NCBI RefSeq assembly: GCF_003226895.2
Contig: NZ_PNJG02000001.1
Span: 1,240,001 to 1,304,000, forward strand
From: Kocuria tytonis
GTDB lineage: Bacteria; Actinomycetota; Actinomycetes; Actinomycetales; Micrococcaceae
Length of the DNA: 64,000 bases
Direction: 5' to 3'
A program made the translations under genes and the position numbers. The notes under the pieces were generated by a model that saw only the letters and a program-made list of their open reading frames with translations, searched no databases and was not told the origin of the DNA. Shown here in pieces: positions 1-8,616 of this stretch. Each line of letters starts with the position of its first letter. Positions within the stretch are counted from its first letter, which is position 1.

Positions 1-1367
1 AGGCCGCCCACAGACAACTCGAAGAGGTTGATCCCTCGCTCGGCCACCGGGTGGCGGCGTACCGCTCCGGGTTCCTGCCGGAGGAGCGCCGCGAGCTCGA
101 GCAGCAGCTGCGGGACGGGCGGCTGCTCGGGGTGGCGAGCACGTCCGCGCTGGAGCTGGGCATCGACATCGCGGGTCTCGACGCCGTGCTGGTGGCCGGG
201 TGGCCCGGCACCCGGGCCTCGTTCCTGCAGCAGATCGGCCGGGCGGGCCGCTCCGGTCAGCATGCGCTCGCCGCGCTGATCGCCGGGGACGACCCCCTGG
301 ACGGGTACCTGGTCAACCACCCGGAGGCGATCTTCGACGTCCCCGTGGAGACCACGGTGTTCGAGGCCTCCAACCCCTACGTGCTCGCACCGCACCTGTG
401 CGCGGCGGCCGCCGAGCTGCCGCTGCGTCCCGAGGAGCTGGGGCTGTTCGGGCCCACCGCGCGCGACGTCGTGGACTCCCTCACCGGGGCCGGTCACCTG
501 CGACGCCGCCCCACCGGGTGGTTCTGGACCCGGTCCGAGCAGCCCTCCCGGATGGTGTCCATCCGCTCCGGGGAGGGCGGACCGGTGCAGATCATCGATT
601 CGGACACGGGCACGGTGCTGGGCACCATGGGGGCCTCGCAGGCGCACTACCAGGCGCATCCGGGAGCGGTGTACGTGCATCAGGGCAGGACCTATCTGGT
701 GGATGAGCTGGACGAGGAGCTGAACGTTGCGGCCGTGCGGCGCGCGTTCCCGGACTTCTACACCGTGGCGCGGGATGTCACCGAGGTGCGCGTGGACTCC
801 GTGGCGGACTCGATGCGGTGGGGACCGGTGACCGTCCACCGCGGGGCCGTGGACGTGACCACCCAGGTGATCAGCTACCAGCGCAAGCTCGTGGCCTCCA
901 ATGAGGTGGCCGGTGAGGAACCGCTGGAGCTGCCACCCCGGCAGCTGTCCACCGTGGCCACGTGGTTCACGGTGTCCGGCCCGCAACTGGCCTCCATGGG
1001 CATCGAGGAACCGGACATCCCGGGCGCCCTGCACGCCGCGGAGCACGCCATGATCGGGCTGCTGCCCCTGCTGGCCTCGTGCGACCGGTGGGACGTGGGC
1101 GGGCTGTCCACGGCCCTGCACGTGGACACCGAGCTGCCCACGATCTTCGTGCACGACGGCCACCCGGGCGGGGCCGGTTTCGCCGAGCGCGGCTACGACG
1201 TGTTCCGGCGCTGGCTCACCGCCACCCGGGACGCCATTGCCCAGTGCGAGTGCGAGTCCGGGTGCCCCTCGTGCGTGCAGTCCCCCAAGTGCGGCAACCG
1301 CAACAATCCCCTGGACAAGGCCGGTGCGCTGAAGCTGCTCAACGGGGTGCTGCGCTTCGCCCCCTGA
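1..1367 (+). CDS. DEAD/DEAH-box helicase, C-terminal part (DUF1998), 5' partial
   Basis: The frame is open from the first base of the window, so the start lies upstream; only about 455 C-terminal residues are present. The visible part begins inside helicase domain 2: ASTSALELGIDIAGLDAV and QQIGRAGRSG match motifs V and VI of superfamily 2 ATP-dependent helicases. The C-terminal third is the DUF1998 region with the cysteine cluster QCECESGCPSCVQSPKC, a likely metal or Fe-S site. This is the large helicase (Rv3649 type in M. tuberculosis, from memory) that sits beside Tad/Flp pilus genes in actinobacteria, and here it converges on them with 32 bases between stops. Role: ATP-driven nucleic-acid unwinding, probably DNA repair; the exact substrate cannot be read from this fragment. 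Confidence 0.9.
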   Translation, partial: AAHRQLEEVDPSLGHRVAAYRSGFLPEERRELEQQLRDGRLLGVASTSALELGIDIAGLDAVLVAGWPGTRASFLQQIGRAGRSGQHALAALIAGDDPLDGYLVNHPEAIFDVPVETTVFEASNPYVLAPHLCAAAAELPLRPEELGLFGPTARDVVDSLTGAGHLRRRPTGWFWTRSEQPSRMVSIRSGEGGPVQIIDSDTGTVLGTMGASQAHYQAHPGAVYVHQGRTYLVDELDEELNVAAVRRAFPDFYTVARDVTEVRVDSVADSMRWGPVTVHRGAVDVTTQVISYQRKLVASNEVAGEEPLELPPRQLSTVATWFTVSGPQLASMGIEEPDIPGALHAAEHAMIGLLPLLASCDRWDVGGLSTALHVDTELPTIFVHDGHPGGAGFAERGYDVFRRWLTATRDAIAQCECESGCPSCVQSPKCGNRNNPLDKAGALKLLNGVLRFAP

Positions 1368-1399
1368 GCACCGGGGATCGCGCCGGCCAGCCCGGTGGC

Positions 1400-1768
1400 T
1401 CACGGCTCTCCCGGAGGTGGTCCGGCGCGGGACGCTCCTCGTGCGGGACCGAGCGGGGTCAGCGGTGGCGGCAGGTCGATGGTCGCGGTGACGTCCACCG
1501 AGGTGTTCTCGGGTGCCACCACCGCGCACTCGGCGCCGTCCGCACCGTTCTCCCGCGCGACGGCCTCGGCGGTCTCGCACGGGATGCCGGCACGCAGGCC
1601 GCGAGCGACGTCGGCCGCGGCGAGCGCCGCCAGGTCCGCGGCCTTGGCGGCCCGGTGGGTGGCGATCCCCGCCTGGGCCACCAGCAGCAGGGCGAGCAGC
1701 AGGGTGCACAGCACGGCGGCCAGGGTGAGGCCGTGCACCGTGCCGGATCCTTCGTCACGGTCCTGCAT
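1400..1768 (-). CDS. TadE-like pseudopilin (helicase/secretion-neighbourhood type)
   Basis: A protein of about 122 residues beginning MQDRDEGSGTVHGL, followed by one hydrophobic helix (LAAVLCTLLLALLLVAQAG) and a short Ala-rich secreted domain that includes the Cys pair in GIPCETAEAV and GAECAVVAP. This is the pattern of the Rv3654c-like TadE relatives found between Tad genes and the large helicase. It should be a membrane-anchored minor pilin-like subunit. A longer frame runs upstream to 1864, but that stretch is Pro/Gly low-complexity coding for the 3' end of the preceding gene in another frame, so I chose the ATG at 1768. It overlaps the end of the upstream tadE gene by 14 bases, suggesting translational coupling as last gene of the operon. 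Confidence 0.75.
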   Translation of the reverse strand: MQDRDEGSGTVHGLTLAAVLCTLLLALLLVAQAGIATHRAAKAADLAALAAADVARGLRAGIPCETAEAVARENGADGAECAVVAPENTSVDVTATIDLPPPLTPLGPARGASRAGPPPGEP

Positions 1769-2216
1769 GACCGGCCCCGCTCCCGGTATCGGTACCCCCT
1801 GAATCGGAACCCCCGGACCCCCCGGACCCCCCGGGCCCCCCGGGCGGACTCTCCACCGCAGCACTCGCGTCGGCGTCGAGGCGCCAGTCGCTCCACCGCC
1901 CCAGGATGCCGGGGGCGGGACCGCTCACGGCAACGGTCACCCGGCCGGCGGCCGCCCCCACGACGACGCTCGCGCCGTCACCCGCGATCTCGCGCGCGGT
2001 GCGCTCCACCACGGCCGTGTTCTCGCCCCGCGCCGCCGCACGCGCCGAGGCACGGGCCGCCTCCTCGAAGCGCACCGTGGTCATACCAGCGGCCGCAGCG
2101 GCCAGCAGCACGGCCAGCAGGAGCACCAGCGCGGGCATGATCACGGCGGTTTCCACCGTCACCGCGCCCCGGTCGCTCTCGGGCACGGCATGGCCGCGTG
2201 ACTTCTCACATCTCAT
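1755..2216 (-). CDS. tadE: TadE family pseudopilin
   Basis: 153 residues from ATG 2216, preceded by a strong ribosome site (AGGAGAGG). The N-terminus has GAVTVETAVIMPALVLLL, the TadE/TadG-type processing and membrane segment (short basic leader, Gly-Ala then a Glu near the start of the helix). The remainder is a small extracytoplasmic domain ending in a Gly/Ser-rich tail. TadE proteins are minor pseudopilins needed for Flp pilus assembly. The much longer open frame reaching 2735 is a shadow of the pilin gene. It belongs to the Tad operon; a 211-base gap with a hairpin separates it from the major pilin gene. Confidence 0.82.
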   Translation of the reverse strand: MRCEKSRGHAVPESDRGAVTVETAVIMPALVLLLAVLLAAAAAGMTTVRFEEAARASARAAARGENTAVVERTAREIAGDGASVVVGAAAGRVTVAVSGPAPGILGRWSDWRLDADASAAVESPPGGPGGSGGSGGSDSGGTDTGSGAGHAGP

Positions 2217-2371
2217 GACCTCTCCTTGCTGATCGGGTGTGGGCCCGGTGGTCGTGATCGGGCCCGGGTGCGGGGCCCGGGGTTCAGGTCTCGGGTCTCG
2301 GGTCGAATCGTGGGGCTCGTGCGCCTGTTCGCGGCGGACACCCGATCCGGTTGCGACCCGCCGCGAGGAAC

Positions 2372-2405
2372 GCGGGGCCGCGGCCGATGGCGACCGCGGC
2401 CCCGC
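2372..2405 (-). terminator. Hairpin between pilin gene and tadE
   Basis: A perfect 12-bp inverted repeat (2372-2383 with 2394-2405) with a 10-base loop lies just downstream of the pilin stop on the minus strand. There is no T run, so it may be an attenuator or mRNA-stabilising hairpin that lets the major pilin be expressed above the downstream tadE genes. Confidence 0.45.
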
Positions 2406-2427
2406 ACTCCCCACGGCCCGTGGGTTT

Positions 2428-2775
2428 TCAGACCGCCAGGGCCTTCTGGATGATCCCGAGCAGCATTCCCGACACGGAATCGGAGGACAGCACCGCTGCC
2501 ATGACACCGCCGAAGGCCGCGGCCGCCAGGACGATGACCGCGTACTCGGCCGTGGAGGCCCCGAGGTCGGGATCGTCCCGGTCCGTGGGCACCACGGGCT
2601 GCAGTGCCTCCTTGGGCGCGGGGCCGCTGTCGGGGACCTCGTGCGGGAACTCGGTGGCGGCGCGGTCCGCCGGGCGGCCCGCATCGAGCCGGGCGCATGC
2701 GGCGTCGTGGTGGTCGTCGGCGGGAGCGGGGACATGGGTGGCGGTGGGTGCCGCGGGAAGAGTGGTCGTAGACAT
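2428..2775 (-). CDS. Flp-type pilin-like protein (DUF4244)
   Basis: 115 residues from ATG 2775, with AGGAG upstream. The first 80 or so residues are polar and Ala/Pro/Asp-rich, which is longer than a normal Flp leader; the C-terminus is DLGASTAEYAVIVLAAAAFG, the classic class IVb pilin motif (Ala/Ser-x-x-Glu-Tyr then a hydrophobic helix), followed by a short tail. In actinobacteria this DUF4244 protein occupies the major pilin slot of the Tad cluster. Cleavage should be before STAEY by a prepilin peptidase; none is encoded in this window. The unusually long N-terminal region could act before processing. It lies between tadC and tadE in the same direction. Confidence 0.82.
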   Translation of the reverse strand: MSTTTLPAAPTATHVPAPADDHHDAACARLDAGRPADRAATEFPHEVPDSGPAPKEALQPVVPTDRDDPDLGASTAEYAVIVLAAAAFGGVMAAVLSSDSVSGMLLGIIQKALAV

Positions 2776-2931
2776 GGTGGTCTCCTGTTCGTGAGGGTGC
2801 TTCTCGACGTAATGGGTGCGGTCGGCGACGTGACCCACCCGCGGGGTGCGGGCGGCGTCGCCGGAGGGGCCGGTGCGGCCCGGGCAGCGGCGGGGCCCGT
2901 GCGCGTGCCGCCAGGCGAGGGGCGCGGCCGT

Positions 2932-3672
2932 TCACGAGCCGAAGGCCCTGGGCAGCAGGCTCATGAGCACGGGGACCACGCCCCAGCACATGAACGCGGG
3001 CAGGAAGCACAGGCCCAGTGGCAGCACGAGCTTCACGGCCAGGGCCTCGGCCGCGCGTTCCGCCCGGCGGTACTGTGCGCGCCGCACGAGCTCCGCCTGA
3101 CTCCGCAGGACGGCGGCGGACGCGGTGGCGGACGCGGCCGTGAACTCCAGGGCGTCGCGGTAGTCCCGCATCTGCGGGGAGAGGTCCCCATCCCCGGGCC
3201 ACGCCGTGTCCCAGGGCAGTCCGAGCCTCAGGGCACCCGCCGCTCGCGCCAGTTCGGGGTGCGCGGACCCTGCGCCGCTCCCGGCCAGGACCCCCACGGC
3301 CTCCGCGAGGGGCAGCCCGGCATCCAGCTGGCACGCGGTCAGCTCCACCAGAGCCGCCGCCGGCAGCGCGGGAAGGTCTCCCGACGACGCCGCGTCACCG
3401 CCCGCGGTGCGCCCGCTTCCCCGGGTTCCCACCCCGAAGCCCGTGATCGTGCCGGGGCCTGCGCGGTCCAGGCCGGTGTGTTCCGGGCACGGGCTTCCCG
3501 GGGTCGGACGCCCGGACGGCGAGCGCCCCGCCCACGACGTGATGGCGGAGCGGTGGAGAAGAGTGGGCCTGCGGCGCAGTCCTGCGCGGCGGGGTGCCGC
3601 GTCCGCACCCGGCGAGATCCACAGCAGCAGCCCGCAGGCCAGGCACACCCCGGCCAGCACCGCGACGATCAT
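2932..3672 (-). CDS. tadC: TadC-like type II secretion system F-domain membrane protein
   Basis: 246 residues from ATG 3672, which overlaps the stop of tadB by four bases (ATGA). It starts with a membrane segment (VLAGVCLACGLLLWIS), has a Gly/Arg-rich linker, then the T2SS-F core with the LTACQLDAGLPLAEAVGVLA motif, and ends with paired C-terminal helices (VKLVLPLGLCFLPAFMCWGV, then VVPVLMSLL). TadB and TadC together form the inner-membrane platform on which the TadA ATPase drives pilin extrusion. The longer frame up to 4143 is antisense to nothing and simply overlaps tadB, so it was not used. Confidence 0.85.
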   Translation of the reverse strand: MIVAVLAGVCLACGLLLWISPGADAAPRRAGLRRRPTLLHRSAITSWAGRSPSGRPTPGSPCPEHTGLDRAGPGTITGFGVGTRGSGRTAGGDAASSGDLPALPAAALVELTACQLDAGLPLAEAVGVLAGSGAGSAHPELARAAGALRLGLPWDTAWPGDGDLSPQMRDYRDALEFTAASATASAAVLRSQAELVRRAQYRRAERAAEALAVKLVLPLGLCFLPAFMCWGVVPVLMSLLPRAFGS

Positions 3673-4433
3673 GATCCGCTCACCGCCTCGGCGCGATGCA
3701 TGAGGGTGCGCGTCCACAGCCGCCCGGCAATCGTCAGACCGGCACCGGCCACGAGCGCCACCCGGCCCCAGGCGGTGGTGAGCAGCGTGGTCACGGGGTC
3801 CGTGCCCATGAGCATGCCGAGCCCGAGGGCCAGGACCGGCAGCCAGGACAGGGTGCGCACGGTGACGCGGGGTCCGGCGAGCGCGCTCTCCCGGGCGGCC
3901 TGCGCGTCGAGCTGGGATTCCAGGGACCCCGCGACACCCGAGAGGGTCTGCGCGAGGGACGCCCCGGAGCGTTCGGAGATCTCCCAGCACGCGGAGAGCT
4001 GGGCGCACACGGACCGGGCGGTCGCCGAGAGCAGCCGGTCCCCCACCGGGGCGGGCCCGCCGGCGAACCGGGCGAGCCCCGCGGACACCGGCACCCCCAC
4101 CTGGGCTGCGGCGTGGACGTCCCCGCACACCCGGGTGATCCACCGGCCCGTGGGCCCGGTTCCTCCAGAGGCCGCGGAGACCTCACCGAACACCGTGGCC
4201 GGAGCGCGTCCCGCCGTGAGCAGCGCGGCCAGTCGGCGCACCAGGGTGACCCACTGCATGGCCTCGGCGGCCCGGTCCCTGCGTCGCCACCGGGCGCGGA
4301 ACCCCGAGGGCGGCCGTTCGACCCCAGGGGGTCCTCCCGCGCCCAGGGCACGAAGCCTGCCCGCGGCCCCCGCGGACCCGCTCCACACCAGCAGGGCGGC
4401 CATGATCAGCGCACCCGCGCCCCCGATGGCCAT
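3669..4433 (-). CDS. tadB: TadB-like type II secretion system F-domain membrane protein
   Basis: 254 residues, starting at ATG 4433, sharing one base with the tadA stop (TGATG); a GTG one codon upstream is also possible. N-terminal helix IGGAGALIMAALLVWSGSAG, an F-domain of about 130 residues (VRRLAALLTAGRAPATVFGE, then the QLSACWEISERSGASLAQTL region) and two C-terminal helices (LPVLALGLGMLMG and VALVAGAGLTIAG). It is the partner of the downstream TadC in the Flp pilus inner-membrane platform. Spacing shows one tightly coupled operon tadA-tadB-tadC. Confidence 0.86.
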   Translation of the reverse strand: MAIGGAGALIMAALLVWSGSAGAAGRLRALGAGGPPGVERPPSGFRARWRRRDRAAEAMQWVTLVRRLAALLTAGRAPATVFGEVSAASGGTGPTGRWITRVCGDVHAAAQVGVPVSAGLARFAGGPAPVGDRLLSATARSVCAQLSACWEISERSGASLAQTLSGVAGSLESQLDAQAARESALAGPRVTVRTLSWLPVLALGLGMLMGTDPVTTLLTTAWGRVALVAGAGLTIAGRLWTRTLMHRAEAVSGS

Positions 4434-5629
4434 CACGGGGCATCACGCCCGCGGGCCAGCAGCGCAGCCAGCCGGGTCCATCCCGGCCCCTTCACGGGAT
4501 GCCCGGCTTCCACGGTGAGTGCGGGACTCGTGGTCAGCACCCCGTCCGCCAGGTGCAGGGTGCACAGGGATTGAAGACGTCGTCCGGAGGGTGTGCGGTC
4601 CACGTGGGCCACGAGGTCCAGTGCGCTGGCGGCCTGCAGGTCCACGGCCTCCCGGCCGAGGCCCGCGAGCGAGCCGAGGGCCGCCAGTCGCGCGGGCACC
4701 GACCGGGCCGAGTTCGCGTGCACGGTGCCCGCACCGGAGTGCCCCGTGTTCAGGGCGGTGAGCAGCTCGCGGACCTCCGCGCCGCGGCACTCTCCCACCA
4801 CGAGCCAGTCGGGGCGCATCCGCAGTGCCTGCCGCACGAGGTCCGCGAGGTCCACGGAGCCCGCGCCCTCCACGTTCTCCTGGCGGGACTGCATCCCCAC
4901 CACGTGGGGATGCCGCGGGTCCAGCTCGGCGGCGTCCTCCACCAGGACGAGGCGCTGCTCCGGCGCGCACTGGGACAGCAGCGCGGACAGCACGGTGGTC
5001 TTGCCGGAGCCGGTGGCTCCGCTGATCATGAGGTTCGTCCGCGCCGCCACCGCATCCGTGAGGACGTCCGCGACGAACGGGTGCACGGTGCCGGAGCCCA
5101 CGAGGTCCGCGAGCGAGAGCCGCTGCGGGGACCGGAAGCGGATGGACAGCAGGGTCCCTCCCGTGGACACCGGCGGGATCACGGCGTGCACGCGCAGCCC
5201 GGTGGCGGTCTGGACGTCCACGCACGGGTGCCCGTCGTCCAGCCGTCTCCCTGCCGCGGTGACCAGGCGGACCGCGAGGGCCCGCACCTGGGACTCCGCG
5301 GTGAACGGCGAGAGCACGCGCCGGATGCCTCCGGTGGTCTCCACGAACACGTTCTCGTGCCCGTTGACGTACACGTCGCTCAGGCCCTCCGCAGGCAGCA
5401 GCGGTTCCAGGGGCCCCAGCCCGGTCAGTTGCGCCTTCACGTGCTGGGCGGCCCGGACCGAGCCCACAGCACCGAGCACCCGCCCGGTCTCCCGCACGGC
5501 ACGGGCGATCCGGGTGTCGGTGACGACCCCGCCCTCCGCGAGCAGCCGTTCGCGCACCTGCTCCACGAAGGCGTCGTCGAGCACCGCGGTCAGATCCTGG
5601 CCCTGCGCACCAGGGGACGCGGGGTTCAC
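4433..5629 (-). CDS. tadA: TadA/CpaF-type pilus assembly ATPase
   Basis: 398 residues from GTG 5629, which overlaps the upstream stop (GTGA). It is a hexameric secretion ATPase that powers Flp pilus extrusion at the cytoplasmic face of the membrane. Visible motifs are Walker A GATGSGKTT with the lysine near residue 210, an Asp box LVLVEDAAELDP, Walker B-type RPDWLVVGECRG, and the His box TVHANSARS. The N-terminal 100 residues hold the typical LGPLEPLLPAEGLSDVYVNG sequence of CpaF proteins. Length is typical for the actinobacterial form, which lacks the long N-terminal extension of CpaF. All catalytic motifs look intact. Confidence 0.93.
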   Translation of the reverse strand: MNPASPGAQGQDLTAVLDDAFVEQVRERLLAEGGVVTDTRIARAVRETGRVLGAVGSVRAAQHVKAQLTGLGPLEPLLPAEGLSDVYVNGHENVFVETTGGIRRVLSPFTAESQVRALAVRLVTAAGRRLDDGHPCVDVQTATGLRVHAVIPPVSTGGTLLSIRFRSPQRLSLADLVGSGTVHPFVADVLTDAVAARTNLMISGATGSGKTTVLSALLSQCAPEQRLVLVEDAAELDPRHPHVVGMQSRQENVEGAGSVDLADLVRQALRMRPDWLVVGECRGAEVRELLTALNTGHSGAGTVHANSARSVPARLAALGSLAGLGREAVDLQAASALDLVAHVDRTPSGRRLQSLCTLHLADGVLTTSPALTVEAGHPVKGPGWTRLAALLARGRDAP

Positions 5630-6909
5630 GAGGCCGTCTCCAGGGCGTCCGCGATCCGGGCCACGGCCTTCGCGTGCCGGGAGATGCGGCCCCGGCGCAG
5701 GACGGAGCCGTCGTCCAGGTGTTGCGGCACGCGGGAGTCGAACGCGAGGGTGGCCACGCACGGCGCACCGGTGGCCTCGGCGAGAACGCGGGGTTCGACG
5801 TCGGCCACGTTGAGACCCGCGAGCACCGTGACCGCGGGCACCGCACCGCACGTGAGCACGGCGTGCTCGGCGGCCAGCACCCCGCGCACCGTGCGGGGCG
5901 CGAGGACCACGACGGCGTCGCACCAGGGCGCCTGCCGGGCGAGACCCGCACGGGAGAGGTCCACAACCTGCACCGCGGCGGCCCCGCGCAGCGCGGAGAC
6001 CACGGTGGCCGCGGGAACCGTGTCCGCGTGCGTGGCGTGGCGGTCCCACGAGAGGTAGCGCAGCGCGTCCACCCGGGGCATCGCGGCCCACAGCTGGTCC
6101 GCGGCCACAGCTCCGGAGAACTGGTGCAGCTCGGGCCAGCGCAGCCCGTCCTCGGTCTCCTCCCCGAGCACCAGGTCCAAGCCGGTGCCCAGGGGGTCGC
6201 CATCCACGAGCACGGTGTCCGCCCCCTGCGCGGCGAAGTGCCCCGCGAGCCAGCACGCCGCCGTCGAGGCCCCCACTCCCCCGGTGGCGCCCACGACGCC
6301 GTACACGCGCCCGAGCGAGCTCTCCGCCGTCTGCCGGGTGGACCGGGAGACCAGTTCGGCGAGCCAGGCCGCCGCGTGCGGGAGGACCACCACTGCGGAG
6401 GCCTGGAAGCGGGCGGCCGCGTCCCACGCGTCCCCGTTCCCGGCGAGCGCCACCACCACGCACCCCGGCGGCACACCGTCCCCGCGCCAGTCCGCGTCCA
6501 CGAGCACCAGGTCCGACGACGCCGCTGCCACCCCGTTCTCGCGCGCCACCGTGAGCGGGGCGCCGGCCCCGATGCACACCGCGTCCACCGCTTCCGCGAG
6601 GTCCGGGGAGCTGGTGAGGAGCCGGACACCACGGCCACCCGGATGGCCGAGCTCACCCGTGGAGACGGCGTGGCCGACGTGCCGCCTCGGGGCGATGGGA
6701 TCGTCCCAGGCGTGCGCGCCCGCGCCGGCAGCGGGAGGGCAGGTGGCGGGAGGCTGGTGCCCGCCGTGGTGGGCCCCGGGATGCTGAATGTCGGAGATCC
6801 CCGCTGCGACGGGCAATGGCTGATCCGCGGGAATCTCGGCGGCTCGCCGCGCGCGGCGGGGCGAGTCCGTGGGCGGTGCGCCGGGGTCCAGGGTGTGTGC
6901 GCTGGTCAT
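5626..6909 (-). CDS. CpaE/Ssd-like P-loop protein of the Tad cluster
   Basis: 427 residues from ATG 6909. The N-terminal 150 residues are Pro/His/Gly-rich followed by a receiver-like fold; the C-terminal half is a MinD/ParA-type domain with the deviant Walker A GVVGATGGVGASTAACWLAG, then TVLVDGDPLGTGLDLVLG and a switch-like VQVVDLSRAGLA. It corresponds to the helicase/secretion neighbourhood CpaE-like proteins (septum-site-determining Ssd, Rv3660c type). Such proteins place the Tad machine in the cell and may affect division. It is the first gene of the Tad operon. No Shine-Dalgarno is evident; CACCGT lies 6 bases before the start, which fits the leaderless pattern seen across the window. Confidence 0.85.
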   Translation of the reverse strand: MTSAHTLDPGAPPTDSPRRARRAAEIPADQPLPVAAGISDIQHPGAHHGGHQPPATCPPAAGAGAHAWDDPIAPRRHVGHAVSTGELGHPGGRGVRLLTSSPDLAEAVDAVCIGAGAPLTVARENGVAAASSDLVLVDADWRGDGVPPGCVVVALAGNGDAWDAAARFQASAVVVLPHAAAWLAELVSRSTRQTAESSLGRVYGVVGATGGVGASTAACWLAGHFAAQGADTVLVDGDPLGTGLDLVLGEETEDGLRWPELHQFSGAVAADQLWAAMPRVDALRYLSWDRHATHADTVPAATVVSALRGAAAVQVVDLSRAGLARQAPWCDAVVVLAPRTVRGVLAAEHAVLTCGAVPAVTVLAGLNVADVEPRVLAEATGAPCVATLAFDSRVPQHLDDGSVLRRGRISRHAKAVARIADALETAS

Positions 6910-7141
6910 ACCCCCACGGTGGCCGGGCCGCACCGTGTCGCGGACCCGGGAGGCGCGGTCTGTGGAGCGCCCGGACGCCCACCGCGGGCGGCCGTGGGGT
7001 GTGCAGGGGGGACGCCGTGCGGGGTCTCGGCGGTCCCCCTGACCGCCGGCGCTGAGCGAGGCCCGTCACGATCCGGTGACGATGCCGAGGTCTGGCCGGA
7101 GGGCCGTTGTCCCCGCGGGGTGCGCCTGCCAGCGTGGACGG

Positions 7142-7711
7142 ATGGACATCAAGCCAGTCACTCGCAAGTCAGTCACCGTGGCCCTGCTGTGGTGGTTGCT
7201 CTACTCTGCGGTCATCGTTCTCATTGTCCGCTGGAGCAACGGAGGGTTTTCGCCCGTGTTCTTGTGGGGTGCTGGGATCATTCTGGGCTTCGGCCTCCTC
7301 GTCGACCTTCTGGCCTACCGAGCGCGTATCCACCGCGCACCAGGCCTGGAGATCATCACCTACGGTGCCCGCAGCCAGGGCTCTCTCACCCTCGATGTCC
7401 CCGTTGCAGAGGTCCCGCCGCTCGTCGAAGCCGCCTGCCGGGACAGCATGGAACTGGGGCTGAGGCAACTGGGACCGGATGGCGGCATGATCGACACCGG
7501 CCCGTCATTCAGTGCGTGGGGTGAGCGCATCCGCTTCGCGGTGCAGAGCGATCACGAGAACGGATCCCGGCTCCTCGCCACGTGCCGCCCCCGGTTCTCC
7601 GTTGCCGTCGTCAACTGGGGACGTACTGACCGACTCATGCGCGAATTCCTCAGCGGAGTCCAGCAGGCAGCCGCGAGTCAGTCCGTGACCCTCCCGCAGC
7701 CGATGTCCTGA
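7142..7711 (+). CDS. Hypothetical membrane protein
   Basis: 189 residues from ATG 7142. Two membrane segments lie at the N-terminus (VALLWWLLYSAVIVLIV and PVFLWGAGIILGFGLLVDLL), followed by a soluble domain of about 120 residues beginning HRAPGLEIITYGARSQG, without recognised motifs. Codon use is slightly less extreme in GC than the neighbours. It stands alone between the divergent Tad operon and a convergent Pth2 gene; the stops of the two convergent genes are only 5 bases apart. No function can be assigned. The 232 bases upstream hold no other gene. Confidence 0.7.
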   Translation: MDIKPVTRKSVTVALLWWLLYSAVIVLIVRWSNGGFSPVFLWGAGIILGFGLLVDLLAYRARIHRAPGLEIITYGARSQGSLTLDVPVAEVPPLVEAACRDSMELGLRQLGPDGGMIDTGPSFSAWGERIRFAVQSDHENGSRLLATCRPRFSVAVVNWGRTDRLMREFLSGVQQAAASQSVTLPQPMS

Positions 7712-7716
7712 CCCGC

Positions 7717-8394
7717 TCACCCCCACCACGCCCGCGTCGTCTCCGTGGGGCCGTCCAGCTCGGTCAGCCCGGCATCCGTGACGGTCACGGGCCGCTCCAC
7801 CGCAATCCACTCCGGCGCCGTGGGGAACACCACCCGCACGCGGTAGTCGTCCGCCCGCCAGCGCTCCCGCACATCACGGGGCATGGCCTCCCACGCGAGC
7901 TGCGCGGCGTGCCCGCACTGCGCCGCGAGCTTCCCGCTGGAGATGCCCAGCCCGGGTGCCACCTCCACGGTCACCACGGCGTCCTCGTTGCGGGATCCAC
8001 CGCCCTCCGGGAACTGCGTTCCGGACACCTGCAGCTTGTGCAGTTCCTTCGGCAGCGGGCGCACCGGGGCCGGGACGAACGCGCGCACGGCGGCAGCGGC
8101 GTCGTCGTCCGTACTGGCACGCACCACCGTGACGCCGGGCAGGGACTGGACGTCGTCCCAGCGCTTCCCGTCCGCGCGGCGCACGAGCTTGCGGATCTGC
8201 ACGTTCCGCCACGTCCGGACGGCCTCGTGCCACGGCCCGCCCGGCGCGCTGCGCTCGTCCGCCAGGAGCTTCACGACGGCGCTCGCCGCCGCCTCCGCCA
8301 CGTCCACCTCCCGCGCGGGGTTCGCCCGGTCCCGGTGCACCACCAGCTGCATGGCCCACGGCACGTCCCGGTCTTCGCTCGGCTCGCTCGTCAT
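7717..8394 (-). CDS. Peptidyl-tRNA hydrolase (Pth2-like) domain protein
   Basis: 225 residues from ATG 8394. The C-terminal half carries GISSGKLAAQCGHAAQLAWE, which matches the Pth2 signature (GKxAAQxxHA) of the archaeal/eukaryotic-type peptidyl-tRNA hydrolase, an enzyme that frees tRNA from peptidyl-tRNA. The N-terminal 120 residues include WAMQLVVHRDRANPAREVDV and a region with VQSLPGVTVV that looks like a second, degenerate copy or an extra domain. Actinobacteria often have such a Pth2-fold protein in addition to the normal Pth, and its true activity is unclear. The start has GAGACT 7 bases upstream, again leaderless-like. Confidence 0.7.
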   Translation of the reverse strand: MTSEPSEDRDVPWAMQLVVHRDRANPAREVDVAEAAASAVVKLLADERSAPGGPWHEAVRTWRNVQIRKLVRRADGKRWDDVQSLPGVTVVRASTDDDAAAAVRAFVPAPVRPLPKELHKLQVSGTQFPEGGGSRNEDAVVTVEVAPGLGISSGKLAAQCGHAAQLAWEAMPRDVRERWRADDYRVRVVFPTAPEWIAVERPVTVTDAGLTELDGPTETTRAWWG

Positions 8395-8616
8395 GCCGCC
8401 CAGTCTCCCACCGGCGCCACGGACCACGACGTCGCCCGCTCCCCCCGGCCCGTTCGGCCCGGTTCGGGGGCGGCCACCGTCGCTTATGCGTGTCCTGGCC
8501 GTCCGGTAGACCTGGAACCATCAGCGGGACGGGATTTCCTGACTCCGAGAACACGTGGGCGGTTCCCCGGCCACGGCGCAGGATTCACCGCTCCCGACCG
8601 GCATGGAGGAGGAGCC

